A DNA stretch of 64,000 nt from Fragilaria crotonensis (taxonomy: Eukaryota; Bacillariophyta; Fragilariophyceae; Fragilariales; Fragilariaceae), in assembly GCA_022925895.1 (NCBI GenBank), contig JAKSYS010000053.1, positions 1 to 64,000 of the forward strand, written 5' to 3'. Under the pieces are notes generated by a model. That model searched no databases, was not told the DNA's origin, and saw nothing but the letters and a program-made list of their open reading frames with translations. The position numbers and the translations under genes are program-made. Shown here piece after piece: positions 24,860 through 37,334 of the stretch (its first letter is position 1; the number at the start of each line of letters is the position of its first letter).

Positions 24860-25443
24860 CAGCAAGTACACGATTTCACTGGTAATGAGTTATTCCTCGA
24901 GTAATGATGGCTATTTTCGCAGCGTAGTACTCCAACACGTCTCGTCAGTTTCTATTTCTGCCTTTACCTTGCCGTTAGTTACAAAGAGTTTTGGCTTGGA
25001 GTGAGGAGATGCAGTGATCTGAAGCCCGCAAGAGTTGTCATCGAATCATCATTTGCAGGACGTAAAAACATCCATGTGTATTATTAATTCTTTACGAAGC
25101 TTTTTCACAGTTTCCTGGAAATGTGTGCATTTTATGCGTTTTTAGATGTTGCCGTGATACCCTTCAGCGTTTAGTCGTAGCTATGATATTCAAACTCGTG
25201 ACAACAGAGGCACCTGCAATATATACATACATGTATGTCCACTTTCTAAATAAATCTACTTCGTGAAATTATATGAATTATCAGACCTCCTTAGGGCATC
25301 CCCAGAGATGGTCCTGTAGGCGGTGCTATAGGCTATAGTATTGTTGTATGCACATAGTTTCATATCTTTCACATCATGCACTTGTGCACTTGGTATATAT
25401 GTGTGGATATCTCATAGGATTCTGAGAATAAATAAACATGCAA
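24860..25443. other. 5' flank of sulfatase B (unit spacer, left part)
   Basis: Copy of 33357-33943; presumed promoter region of sulfatase B. No gene seen. Confidence 0.45.
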
Positions 25444-28400
25444 CTATCCTCGCGCGTACACCTTGGTACATATCATACTAAGTCTACAAAATCCATGAGT
25501 GAAATTCCGTCGAATAATTCTGCAATCCATATGTTTTATTAAATTCACCCAGTTGTCACTCGCAACAGGCACCTTTGACCGTCGCATTCCTTAACTCGGA
25601 ATGATCAAAGCCGCTGTCAAAGTCAAGAACACACCTGTGACACTTATAGTCTTTCTTCAGCCTTTCAATTTCGGAGTATAGGAGTTCCTGTTTGATGTGA
25701 GTTGGAATTGGTGTTACGACAGGAGTCAAACTGCTGGTGGTGGCAGAGGAATTTGATCCTCATTTACAGCGGCGAGCTACCTACTTGCTGCTGCTGTTGT
25801 TCATGATGATGCTGGTAAATGCATAGGTATGCCCGTGTCCGTGATGCAAACTTCTCAATCCTCTCTTTGTAGTAAGTATTACTGGGCATGTGCAGTCCTT
25901 GATAAGCTGCTTAAAGTTGTCGCAACCTCATTTCCTTGACAGTGGCATGCATCGGTGGAATACTTTAGCGTGTACCCAGCTGTACTCAACACCCTCACCA
26001 GCCAACTCGGCATGAAATTTTGTTTGAGTTAGAATGTCCTCAACCCGAGCTGAGTCGACGTGGTTGCAGTTCGAGTCGCCAAACTTTTGATTCTGATCTT
26101 CTCTCCATGATACGAAGTCTATTGATCGAAATACGTCGAGTCGTCGCTTTTGGTGGGTCAAAGGACATCAAGACTCTTTAAACTCTTATGACCAATTGCC
26201 AAGGGAAGCACGCCTAAATATCGACGCAGATTATCTTGCTACTCGCTATCGTCTACGTGGAAGTTGAAATCTACTCCCAAGGTCGACCATCACCCATCAC
26301 AGCGGATATCAATCTCTATTTTGGGTACTAGGCTTACGGCTCAATATGATGAGTGCATTCGTTACCATATAAACGGATACCACATGAAGCAGTACATGCA
26401 AGAGCGCAAGCATTGGGATGATAATACATGGCGAATGATCGATTTTGGAAGTTTTGGACAGCATTTTAAACAATTGGCTCCGGCGCAGCAAACACGGCAT
26501 ATGAAGTTGGTCCATGACCAGTTACCCTCGGCAAACGCCGGTACACGATTTCTCAGAGTAAAGACGACGCCTTGAAGAAATGCCCGTGTTGTATGGTGGC
26601 TGACGAGGATCCTCATCATCTCCTACGATGTCAGTCAAATTCTTTCATGGCCCCTGGACTATTATCATTACGTCGTTTCAACACCGAGGGGTCTCATCCC
26701 TTTGGTCGAATTCTCGCCGATGGTATACAGTACTGGATCAACACTGGCACATCAGATTATTGCATGGACTTATCGGATTATCCACTTCATATGAGGGATA
26801 CCATTGCGCGAATCTTATTGGAGCAAGAACTGATCGGATGAGACAACGCATTGAAAGGTTTCTTAAGCACTTCCTGGATGGATCTCGCATCACTTCGGTA
26901 TGAGGATACACGGGTGGATCGCACCGCTGGTGCAAAGTGTATCCGTCGAAGCCTTCAAGCCCTATACTCGTATACCACCGGCGTGTGGAAGACACGGAAT
27001 GTTGCCCTTCACGACTCAGAGAATGTCCTCCATCGACGGTTACAGTCAACTATGTACGACACTATCGTATATTTGCATCAACATCCTGACCACCTGTGTT
27101 TTGATGATCGGTACTTGTGCGACATGTCTTTGGAAAAGCTACTTCGGAGTTCACCGTCCACCCAGCGACGATGGATAAAAAGGATGAAAGATTCAAGAGC
27201 GTTGCACACGAGACTCGGTGAACGACAAACTTTGATCACCTCCTTTTTTAACATGGCAACATGATGGACGGTATGAATATTACGCTCACGTGATATATGT
27301 GTTTTTTTTTTAACGTTTCCTCGCCGACACATGAGTCGGCCCGGTAAGGGTACACATCCGGGTCCGTATGGTCCTCGGGCGGTGATAACCCGATAATTAG
27401 GTTTTTGTTTTGTTTTGTTTCAACTCCGAGCTGAGTACCTAGATACTGAAGAGTAGTTTCCTCTTCCATGAACTCACAATATTCGGCCATGAGGTGTCGA
27501 AGGGATTAACATACGTCCACCTTGCCTGAAGTTGTATCTTTCTTCCTTCCAGCGTGTAGTTCTTTTCTAATGATGCTCTATTGATCAGTTTTTGCTCCCC
27601 AAGAACTTGCAAGAGGCCTTTTGGCTTTCCCTCCCATCCAGGAGCTCTTCACTCATTTACGTCAGTAACAACGACGTCGATGTCATTGTTCCTTGCAAAA
27701 TCTTGAAGTTCTTTTTGGTGTTGCCTCCTCATTGGCTGCTGCTGGAGTGTCACTCCCTTTTCTTTCAGTGCTTCAAGAAGCTCCTTCTTTGGCCTCAACA
27801 ACTTTGGTTTTCCCGGTTGGTAGGTTATGATGGCATTGGTTCTGTGTTGATCAGCAGATATGTACCTTTGACCAACATCATCAACTTTGAATACCAAGGA
27901 CTGAGTGTCTGTAATACCCAGTGATGCTTCTGTAGCCCAAGAAATCCCTTGTTTGGCATTATCACTGTATCTCTCGTTCTTGGTGGCTGTGCTTCTCCGT
28001 AGGACTTTGACATTAGCTGCTGAGCACTGAGTGCATTCTTGCATTGATGTGCATGTCCCTGACTATGATTGAACATGAAGACAAAGTTTTTACTTGGGGT
28101 AGCTACAGGACCTGTAAACAATCGACCACATCCTAGAGCTGAAGACTCACGTCATATGAGTTCCAGTAGCCTTTCTTATTTACACCAATGAACATGTATT
28201 TGACAAACGGAGATTTGGTCACGACGGGTTTGTTTATCGTTCCCAAAATCTGCATTGCAGCATGTGTATCAGTGTAAGTTGCTGTGCTTGCTTGCCGCTC
28301 AGCATTAATCGTTGCTCACTCATCATTCATAAAGAGTCTGCCGGATCCAAATTCTCTAAACACGAATGCCGACAACATATACCCATCTCCTTCGGACTTC

Positions 28401-28833
28401 GGGAGTAGCGGCCTTTGACCTTTTGGACCAATCCATGTCGTTGCTCCGAATAATTTCTTTACAAATACGCTCTTGTCTTGCCCTACAATCATAGTCGGTC
28501 ATGCTTTTGAAGACACTCATATGCTGGTTGTTGCTTTGACAGTATCCAGCCTTGTTCCCGTCCTCAAAGCAGCCGCATCTCTGACATGATTCCTGTAATC
28601 ATTAACTTGGAATTCGATGCGTTCTTTGTTTCCAATGATATCAAATAGTAGCTATGTCCAAATCCAACATCCAAATCTGGAATAGCCTTAGCATCAACAG
28701 AAGTAATGTGTATCCACCAATTGCAATATGTTTCAAGCTTAGTACTAAGGGAATTGTTGCAAAAATGTGCGATGTGCGACAACGTCATCCAGTTTATGGC
28801 CGTCAACATAGAAGCTCCTCTTTCGAGCAACAT
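25444..28833 (-). pseudogene. Decayed DDE-type transposase, spacer B-C, interrupted by LINE
   Basis: Counterpart of 33944-37334; C-terminal part 25444-26055, N-terminal part about 27437-28833. Strings such as MAEYCEFMEEETTLQYLGTQ (27431-27490) and HAELAGEGVEYSW (near 26000) are visible. Frames are broken. Confidence 0.7.
26056..27420 (+). mobile_element. 5'-truncated LINE-like fragment (B)
   Basis: Counterpart of 34564-35925 without the LTR insertion. Flanked by CAACCCGAGCTGAGT (26041-26055) and CAACTCCGAGCTGAGT (27421-27436). Ends with a TTTTG-rich tail. Carries the KKCPCCMVADEDPHHLLRC knuckle. Confidence 0.75.
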
Positions 28834-30923
28834 ACTGAAAGCCCAGGAGACACATCCCGCTTGACTCAGGATAATATAAAATGTTCCTTTCTTACCAGAG
28901 CAGATGTAAGATCACGGCAGGAAATGGATGCATCTAACCCAGAAGTTAGTTGAGTGCATCTGGTGTATGCTTATTTTGTTGTTGCTTCTTACAATTGTGA
29001 GCTAACGCACCCTTGTTCTTGTCTCTGGTGCTTAATTCAGAACTCCAACTGTCTTTTGAAGCCATTGCAGATTTGTGGAACAGCTTTGCCTTCAACCCTG
29101 GAGCACCACCAGACTCACTCCTGCAACACTGCCAAGAACTGAAGACACCTTCACATTCATAAGGTCTGGCGTCCTCAGAATCACCAGCTGTAGGGAACAA
29201 AGCGGACAAGGCAAGGATGGGTGAGATCAAGAAGACAATGCTGACCAAGAAGGGGAGACCATTGGTCCTGAACAACAACCGATGGATGACACTGTCTCGT
29301 ACATTACCTCCGCCGACTTTCCTTTTCATTGTGCAAGCAATGGAATGCTCTTTGGCCAACCTGCTTGCTCAAAGCATAGTAGAGCTGATGTCCTATTTCC
29401 GGTCATCCTATAGAGCTGCTGTACTTTTGGGAGGTTGCTGACACCCACCAACAGCTGCAATTCTTGTTGCAGCATCTTAGCAACAACACAAGTGCCTTGG
29501 ATGCCTAATGTGCTTCAAGTACTTGTGGTGGCAGTTGTAGTTGCCTATGCCATCAGCAGCAGCAAAGTGCTCCCTAGTAGACTTGAGAATCACTTGGAGC
29601 TGTGGCACATTCAACCACTGATCTGTGCTGAGTTCAACCACCAGCAGACCTCACAAGTCTTGATACGGGCGCAAGAGTTTGAGGAATGCAAGATCCATTT
29701 CAATCTACATCAGATTGATGCAAGCATTGTTTCAATCAATGAGCAAGCCAGCTGATTGACTTGGCACATCACTTCAGTTGAAGTATTGCCTGCAGAACTC
29801 AATCCATGGGATAACAAAAGTCAACAGGTTTGAGAATTCTTTGTTAAGAGTGAAAGCCATGTTGTACAACAGGAGATGAAGGAAGTGTACATGGAAATTC
29901 ACACAATTTGTACAGAATGAGGATTATACTCTAAGTCCCCATTGTCCCAACACTGCATGTAGTGATGCTAATTATTGTGACCACAACACGGGTGCACTGC
30001 CTGTCAAGAAATTCAATTGATGCAACTAGGGAGTACCATATATCATATATCACATCATGGAAGTGTTACTCTGTCTGTGTGGCTAGTGTATTTGCAGCAT
30101 CGGTGGCTGTTACGGCGACATGCATTAATTCCTCAGGAATGACCTCATTGTGGCTTGCTGACTGAGAATTCTGCATTGTTGCAACAAAGGGAAACACGCT
30201 GTTGACTTCATTTTGCCAATCATCATGGGCAGTAGCCATACGATTGCAATTGCCATCCGTGTCTATTGTCTATACTCCAGTACAGTAGTTGTGCCACTTT
30301 GCGAGCACAAGCACAAGTGCCGTGGTCCGTCGTACTGTGATATTCAATGGGACTTTACTCGTGATATGCCCTTTTGCATGTATCATACATATGTACATGT
30401 TTCCAAGTTGTTTGTAATTATCCTTGATGAAACTTCTGCTGTGCTATAGAATTGACTGTCCTGGGGACCATCCTAGTTTTGTTCCTCTCTTCAATCCGTG
30501 ATGGGCGGCGAACTGCAACATCACGAATGACACCAGCCACATTCGTAATGATGTTGTGAAGTGTCTAATACTGAATTCTTTACGTCAAGTGAATAAGACA
30601 CTCTTCTTGTTTTCCTAGATGTAGTGACCATTGTCCCTTACTGCAGGATATCTGATGACTTCATGGCTTTTCTAGATGGTCTGAGTATGCACCAGCATAG
30701 AGGAGTTAAGAACTTCAATGCTACTCAGTCGTCGGGAGGATGACATAGGGAGTACAATTTGCTCCTGACAAAGACCAGGAAGCCAAAATTGTGCTGGTTC
30801 TCCAGCACAAGTGTACTACCGGTAACACGATATTAATTGGTTATATGTACTTGGACGCTTGAAAAATTGGATCGAACTTATCACAACAAGGATATAGCCA
30901 GGATCCGGACGAAAACCTTCCTT
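28834..30923. other. Unit spacer, right part (B-C)
   Basis: Near-identical copy of 37335-39425. No recognised gene; same short ORFs and same hairpin 3' of sulfatase C (near 30796). Confidence 0.4.
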
Positions 30924-33356
30924 TTATGACATAATTGCAAGCACACAGCAAACCGCCCAACTCAGGAAACCTGTCACAATATGGCTTGCCTGCTGACTAT
31001 ATGCTGAGTTTGGAAGCTCAACATCAGACGTCTCGGGATATGATGTCGGGCCCGACGGAGTGGCCACCGCTTCTTCTGCGTTAGTTGTACTCGTTGCACG
31101 GAGTTCTTCAGTAGGATGGACAGTAGGTTCTTGAGTTGGGTCTGCAGGGCTTTCGGTAGGGGCTTCGGTGGGGACTTGGGTTGGTTCTTGAGTAGGTTCT
31201 TGAGTAGGGGTTGGATTATCCCAGTCAATGTAAAGTGGAACTGATAATGCATCGCTCTCGTTGCAGGAAATGCGGATATAGGCGTCGACTGATCCTGGGG
31301 CTTCGACTGTGACATCATACGCAAGTGTCACCTTCAATCGGAAAACATCGAACGCAGGCACCGTCGCACCATCAGTACTGAGGTGAAACAATCCAGCGTC
31401 CACTCCCAGCATTTGAAAATTACAATGAAGCGATCCTGGAGTCCTGCGTCCTACATACAACCACTCATTGCGAGTATACCTGGATTCGACCAGCGCTACC
31501 TTGCGAAACACCAGAAACTGATCACCAACCCACAGATCAGATGCGGGCCAAGATTGGCGGAGAAGTATCTCATTGATATCTCCCTGCCCTTCGTGTGCGT
31601 TGTATATCGGATCAGAATAGAAGTCGTTGTTCGCCGTGTCCTGCACGCGATGCATCCAGTCCAGGAGCAAATACCTCAAGTGCTCAGCCTTTCCTACTGA
31701 AGCGTCGGTAGGCGATACACCATCGCCGTGTAATAAGTTGTGCATTTCAAATGGGTCGTCGGCGAGATTGAACAGCACATCCGGTTTGGTTGAAGCCGCT
31801 TTTTTGTACATGAGTAGTTTGAAGTTTCCATGTCGAATCATGAAGTTCGGCCTATCGTCCAACGTTCTCGTGAGTTCGACGCTGTCGATCGGCTCGCGAA
31901 AGTCCCATTCTGCCACAGCTGCTGTCTCGTCATACAGAGAATTGAAGAGCGTTCCTTCGATGAAGGGGCGGAGAGAGCGACCATCGCCGTTGTTTGATGA
32001 GCCGGCCCCGGCATAGTCTAGAATAGTGCCGAAGACATTCATCAGGCTGGTGGGCTCCTCAACGACCGTTCCTGCCGGAATCACACCCGGCAGTTTAAAG
32101 AACAACGGCACTCTGACCGACTCCTCATAGAAGTTGTTTTTGCCTCTTTGGCAGTGCGCACCCAGCATTTCCCCGTGATCTGAAGTAAACACCACGAGTG
32201 TATTTTCCGCAATACCCAGCTCGTCGAGTCGATCTAGCGTGATGCCCACGAGTGTATCGATCTCCTCCACCATGGCATAGTAAACAGCTGTCCATTCCTT
32301 GACCTTCTCAACATCGCAATATCCTGCATCCTCAAGCATTGCCTGGTCTCCATCAGGTGAAATATACGATGTTGTTTCGTCGGTCCCATCGCCCGTCGTG
32401 GGCGATTCGAACAAATCCTGGCGCCGGTCCCAATAGTAGGAGAGATACTCAAATGGAGCCATGAAAGGCGGATGTGGATGATGGTAACTGATTGTCAAGA
32501 GAAACGGAGTGTCATGGGAAGCCAGCCGATTCAAAGCACGCAGGGCGACATCATGGTTGAAAAATGATGCGGAATAATGCTTGCCCAATGTGAAGTTTCC
32601 CATCTGAGAGTCCTCGCTGGATTTGAAATTGTTCGACTCACTCAACGGCGTATTGGTTGGTAGGCCATACCTGGAATCTAAGGCTATCGGAGTATATGGA
32701 TACTCAGAATACGAATCCTCCTGTTGCCCATCTGCGAATGTCTTGCTGATGTCTCCTCGGTCACGGAAGTACTCGAGGTACCCTCTAAGAATGACTTGCC
32801 CGCTCACATCTTCGAAAGAAAAGGCACCGGTGGAGTAGTCGTAGTCATTACTATCCACGGCTCGAGACGACCCATCACGGCGATCGTACAACCTTGACGG
32901 AACGTGCCATTTGCCGTAGTATTCAGAAACGTAACCGTGATCCTCCACCAGAATCTGGTCCAAGCCCTCCAACTGGTCGATCTTGTCCTGAAACAACTTA
33001 GGGTTGAGTGCGTTGACGCTCTCGTCCATCTGATTGGTTTGCACCCCGGTACGCTCAATGGTGCAACCGGTGCGGAGGGTTGTTCGTGCGGGCCCGCAGA
33101 CAGGACACTGTGTGTAGGCTGTGCGGACGTACGCCCCCTCTTTCGAAAGGCGATCCAAGTTTGGGGTTCGGATCTTGAGCTTTCCATCGTATGTGAGGAG
33201 CTCGTCCTGAACTCGCCGTATCGCGTCGTAGCGCTGTTGGTCTGTCATGATGAATAGGATGTTTGGCTTGGCTCTACATGTCGACGCTCGTGTGAACAAG
33301 ACGAGTGAAAGCCAAAGTGCTTCCAAAATCATCCGTGACGAAATCCGCATGTCCAT
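30924..33356 (-). CDS. Secreted formylglycine-type sulfatase, copy C (intact)
   Basis: 810 residues from the ATG at 33356, chosen over an in-frame ATG 12 nt upstream because copy D shares sequence only from this point. Residues 1-29 form a signal peptide. The sulfatase domain spans about 30-545: metal ligands TDQQ (Asp39), CGPAR at 87-91 with Cys87 as the residue converted to formylglycine, GKWH at 148-151, and TSDHGE with Asp393/His394. The opening NILFIMTDQQRYDA is typical of choline/arylsulfatase relatives. A C-terminal module (about 600-710) precedes a Pro-Thr tract (PTQEPTQEPTQVPTEAPTE) and a hydrophobic tail (IVTGFLSWAVCCVLAIM), suggesting GPI or membrane anchoring at the cell surface. 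Likely desulfates extracellular sugars; the substrate is unknown. Confidence 0.9.
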   Translation of the reverse strand: MDMRISSRMILEALWLSLVLFTRASTCRAKPNILFIMTDQQRYDAIRRVQDELLTYDGKLKIRTPNLDRLSKEGAYVRTAYTQCPVCGPARTTLRTGCTIERTGVQTNQMDESVNALNPKLFQDKIDQLEGLDQILVEDHGYVSEYYGKWHVPSRLYDRRDGSSRAVDSNDYDYSTGAFSFEDVSGQVILRGYLEYFRDRGDISKTFADGQQEDSYSEYPYTPIALDSRYGLPTNTPLSESNNFKSSEDSQMGNFTLGKHYSASFFNHDVALRALNRLASHDTPFLLTISYHHPHPPFMAPFEYLSYYWDRRQDLFESPTTGDGTDETTSYISPDGDQAMLEDAGYCDVEKVKEWTAVYYAMVEEIDTLVGITLDRLDELGIAENTLVVFTSDHGEMLGAHCQRGKNNFYEESVRVPLFFKLPGVIPAGTVVEEPTSLMNVFGTILDYAGAGSSNNGDGRSLRPFIEGTLFNSLYDETAAVAEWDFREPIDSVELTRTLDDRPNFMIRHGNFKLLMYKKAASTKPDVLFNLADDPFEMHNLLHGDGVSPTDASVGKAEHLRYLLLDWMHRVQDTANNDFYSDPIYNAHEGQGDINEILLRQSWPASDLWVGDQFLVFRKVALVESRYTRNEWLYVGRRTPGSLHCNFQMLGVDAGLFHLSTDGATVPAFDVFRLKVTLAYDVTVEAPGSVDAYIRISCNESDALSVPLYIDWDNPTPTQEPTQEPTQVPTEAPTESPADPTQEPTVHPTEELRATSTTNAEEAVATPSGPTSYPETSDVELPNSAYSQQASHIVTGFLSWAVCCVLAIMS

Positions 33357-33943
33357 CAGCAAGTACACGATTTCACTGGTAATGAGTTATTCCTCGAGTA
33401 ATGATGGCTATTTTCGCAGCGTAGTACTCCAACACGTCTCGTCAGTTTCTATTTCTGCCTTTACCTTGCCGTTAGTTACAAAGAGTTTTGGCTTGGAGTG
33501 AGGAGATGCAGTCTGATCAGAAGCCCGCAAGAGTTGTCATCGAATCATCATTTGCAGGACGTAAAAACATCCATGTGTATTATTAATTCTTTACGAAGCT
33601 TTTCACACAGTTTCCTGGAAATGTGTGCATTTTATGCGTTTTTAGATGTTGCCGTGATACCCTTCAGCGTTTAGTCGTAGCTATGATATTCAAACTCGTG
33701 ACAACAGAGGCACCCGCAATATATACATACATGTATGTCCACTTTCTAAATAAATCTACTTCGTGAAATTATATGAATTATCAGACCTCCTTAGGGCATC
33801 CCCAGAGATGGTCCTGTAGGCGGTGCTATAGGCTATAGTATTGTTGTATGCACATAGTTTCATATCTTTCACATCATGCACTTGTGCACTTGGTATATAT
33901 GTGTGGATATCTCATAGGATTCTGAGAATAAATAAACATGCAA
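33357..33943. promoter_or_regulatory. 5' flank of sulfatase C
   Basis: Conserved among units A-C and replaced by unrelated sequence upstream of copy D. Holds no ORF. Presumed promoter; I recognise no specific element. Confidence 0.4.
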
Positions 33944-34547
33944 CTATCCTCGCGCGTACACCTTGGTACATATCATACTAAGTCTACAAAATCCATGAGT
34001 GAAATTCCGTCGAATAATTCTGCAATCCATATGTTTTATTAAATTCACCCAGTTGTCACTCTCGCAACAGGCACCTTTGACCGTCGCATTCCTTAACTCG
34101 GAATGATCAAAGCCGCTGTCAAAGTCAAGAACACACCTGTGACACTTATAGTCTTTCTTCAGCCTTTCAATTTCGGAGTATAGGAGTTCCTGTTTGATGT
34201 GAGTTGGAATTGGTGTTACGACAGGAGTCAAACTGCTGGTGGTGGCAGAGGAATTTGGATCCTCATTTACAGCGGCGAGAGCTACCTACTTGCTGCTGCT
34301 GTTGTTCATGATGATGCTGGTAAATGCATAGGTATGCCCGTGTCCGTGATGCAAACTTCTCAATCCTCTCTTTGTAGTAAGCAAATTACTGGGCATGTGC
34401 AGTCCTTGATAAGCTGCTTAAAGTTGTCGCAACCTCATTTCCTTGACAGTGGCATGCATCGGTGGAATACTTTAGCGTGTACCCAGCTGTACTCAACACC
34501 CTCACCAGCCAACTCGGCATGAAATTTTGTTTGAGTTAGAATGTCCT

Positions 34548-34563
34548 CAACTCCGAGCTGAGT
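34548..34563. repeat. Target-site duplication, left copy
   Basis: CAACTCCGAGCTGAGT, repeated at 35926-35941; marks the LINE insertion inside the transposase reading frame. Confidence 0.85.
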
Positions 34564-35925
34564 CGACGTGGTTGCAGTTCGAGTCGCCAAACTTTTGATT
34601 CTGATCTTCTCTCCATGATACGAAGTCTATTGATCGAAATACGTCGAGTCGTCGCTTTTTGGTGGGTCAAAGGACATCAAGACTCTTTAAACTCTTATGA
34701 CCAATTGCCAAGGGAAGCACGCCTAAATATCGACGCAGATTATCTTGCTACTCGCTATCGTCTACGTGGGAAGTTGAAATCTACTCCCAAGGTCGACCAT
34801 CACCCATCACAGCGGATATCAATCTCTATTTTGGGTACTAGGCTTACGGCTCAATATGATGAGTGCATTCGTTACCATATAAACGGATACCACATGAAGC
34901 AGTACATGCAAGAGCGCAAGCATTGGGATGATAATACATGGCGAATGATCGATTTTGGAAGTTTTGGACAGCATTTTAAACAATTGGCTCCGGCGCAGCA
35001 AACACGGCATATGAAGTTGGTCCATGACCAGTTACCTCTCGGCAAACGCCGGTACACGATTTCTCAGAGTAAAGACGACGCCTTGAAGAAATGCCCGTGT
35101 TGTATGGTGGCTGACGAGGATCCTCATCATCTCCTACGATGTCAGTCAAATTCTTTCATGGCCCCTGGACTATTATCATTACGTCGTTTCAACACCGAGG
35201 GGTCTCATCCCTTTGGTCGAATTCTCGCCGATGGTATACAGTACTGGATCAACACTGGCACATCAGATTATTGCATGGACTTATCGGATTATCCACTTCA
35301 TATGAGGGATACCATTGCGCGAATCTTATTGGAGCAAGAACTGATCGGATGAGACAACGCATTGAAAGGTTTCTTAAGCACTTCCTGGATGGATCTCGCA
35401 TCACTTCGGTATGAGGATACACGGGTGGATCGCACCGCTGGTGCAAAGTGTATCCGTCGAAGCCTTCAAGCCCTATACTCGTATACCACCGGCGTGTGGA
35501 AGACACGGAATGTTGCCCTTCACGACTCAGAGAATGTCCTCCATCGACGGTTACAGTCAACTATGTACGACACTATCGTATATTTGCATCAACATCCTGA
35601 CCACCTGTGTTTTGATGATCGGTACTTGTGCGACATGTCTTTGGAAAAGCTACTTCGAGTTCACCGTCCACCCAGCGACGATGGATAAAAGGATGAAAGA
35701 TTCAAGAGCGTTGCACACGAGACTCGGTGAACGACAAACTTTGATCACCTCCTTTTTAACATGGCAACATGATGGACGGTATGAATATTACGCTCACGTG
35801 ATATATGTGTTTTTTTAACGTTTCCTCGCCGACACATGAGTCGGCCCGGTAAGGGTACACATCCGGGTCCGTATGGTCCTCGGGCGGTGATAACCCGATA
35901 ATTAGGTTTTTGTTTTGTTTTGTTT
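34564..35925 (+). mobile_element. 5'-truncated LINE-like fragment (C) with 16-bp TSD
   Basis: Flanked by perfect 16-bp duplications CAACTCCGAGCTGAGT at 34548-34563 and 35926-35941, and ends in a TTTTG-repeat tail, as expected for target-primed insertion. The open frame 34615-35352 encodes the C-terminal end of a reverse-transcriptase polyprotein: an RNase H region (AFWWVKGHQDSLNSY, then LNIDADYLATRYR) and a zinc knuckle (KKCPCCMVADEDPHHLLRC). An in-frame TGA at 35350-35352, present in all copies, separates it from a further 110 codons (35362-35688). No reverse transcriptase domain is left. It lies antisense inside the transposase gene. Confidence 0.82.
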
Positions 35926-35941
35926 CAACTCCGAGCTGAGT
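35926..35941. repeat. Target-site duplication, right copy
   Basis: Second copy of the 16-bp duplication, directly after the TTTTG tail. Confidence 0.85.
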
Positions 35942-37334
35942 ACCTAGATACTGAAGAGTAGTTTCCTCTTCCATGAACTCACAATATTCGGCCATGAGGT
36001 GTCGAAGGGATTAACATACGTCCACCTTGCCTGAAGTTGTATCTTTCTTCCTTCCAGCGTGTAGTTCTTTTCTAATGATGCTCTATTGATCAGTTTTGCT
36101 CCCCAGAACTTGCAAGAGGCCTTTTGGCTTTCCCTCCCATCCAGGAGCTCTTCACTCATTTACGTCAGTAACAACGACGTCGATGTCATTGTTCCTTGCA
36201 AAATCTTGAAGTTCTTTTTGGTGTTGCCTCCTCATTGGCTGCTGCTGGAGTGTCACTCCCTTTTCTTTCAGTGCTTCAAGAAGCTCCTTCTTTGGCCTCA
36301 ACAACTTTGGTTTTCCCGGTTGGTAGGTTATGATGGCATTGGTTCTGTGTTGATCAGCAGATATGTACCTTTGACCAACATCATCAACTTTGAATACCAA
36401 GGACTGAGTGTCTGTAATACCCAGTGATGCTTCTGTAGCCCAAGAAATCCCTTGTTTGGCATTATCACTGTATCTCTCGTTCTTGGTGGCTGTGCTTCTC
36501 CGTAGGACTTTGACATTAGCTGCTGAGCACTGAGTGCATTCTTGCATTGATGTGCATGTCCCTGACTATGATTGAACATGAAGACAAAGTTTTTTACTTG
36601 GGGTAGCTACAGGACCTGTAAACAATCGACCACATCCTAGAGCTGAAGACTCACGTCATATGAGTTCCAGTAGCCTTTCTTATTTACACCAATGAACATG
36701 TATTTGACAAACGGAGATTTGGTCACGACGGGTTTGTTTATCGTTCCCAAAATCTGCATTGCAGCATGTGTATCAGTGTAAGTTGCTGTGCTTGCTTGCC
36801 GCTCAGCATTAATCGTTGCTCACTCATCATTCATAAAGAGTCTGCCGGATCCAAATTCTCTAAACACGAATGCCGACAACATATACCCATCTCCTTCGGA
36901 CTTCGGGAGTAGCGGCCTTTGACCTTTGGACCAATCCATGTCGTTGCTCCGAATAATTTCTTTACAAATACGCTCTTGTCTTGCCCTACAATCATAGTCG
37001 GTCATGCTTTGAAGACACTCATATGCTGGTTGTTGCTTTGACAGTATCCAGCCTTGTTCCGTCCTCAAAGCAGCCGCATCTCTGACATGATTCCTGTAAT
37101 CATTAACTTGGAATTCGATGCGTTCTTTGTTTCCAATGATATCAAATAGTAGCTATGTCCAAATCCAACATCCAAATCTGGAATAGCCTTAGCATCAACA
37201 GAAGTAATGTGTATCCACCAATTGCAATATGTTTCAAGCTTAGTACTAAGGGAATTGTTGCAAAAATGTGCGATGTGCGACAACGTCATCCAGTTTATGG
37301 CCGTCAACATAGAAGCTCCTCTTTCGAGCAACAT

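Larger units (their letters stand above)
33944..37334 (-). pseudogene. Decayed DDE-type transposase, spacer C-D, split by LINE
   Basis: Read on the minus strand, pieces occur in the order of a long transposase-like protein found in many diatom genomes. RSFYVDGHKLDDVVAHR is near 37320, then DMDWSKGQRPLLPKSEGDGY (36,900s), MFNHSQGHAHQCKNALSAQQ (36520-36579), GISWATEASLGITDTQSLVF, and EETTLQYLGTQLGVE up to 35926. After the LINE it resumes as EDILTQTKFHAELAGEGVEY (near 34520), FASRTRAYLC, and KKDYKCHRCVLDFDSGF, ending at 33944. HSQGH and GEGVEYSW would correspond to the second Asp/Asn and the catalytic Glu of a DDE fold (inference). At least five frame changes make it dead. The exact superfamily is not decided and terminal inverted repeats were not found. 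Confidence 0.72.

Noticed and set aside
35340-35370. In-frame TGA in the LINE fragment read as recoding (selenocysteine or readthrough)
   Set aside because: The fragment is a 5'-truncated relic without a reverse transcriptase. The shared TGA is explained by one inactivating change before the units amplified.
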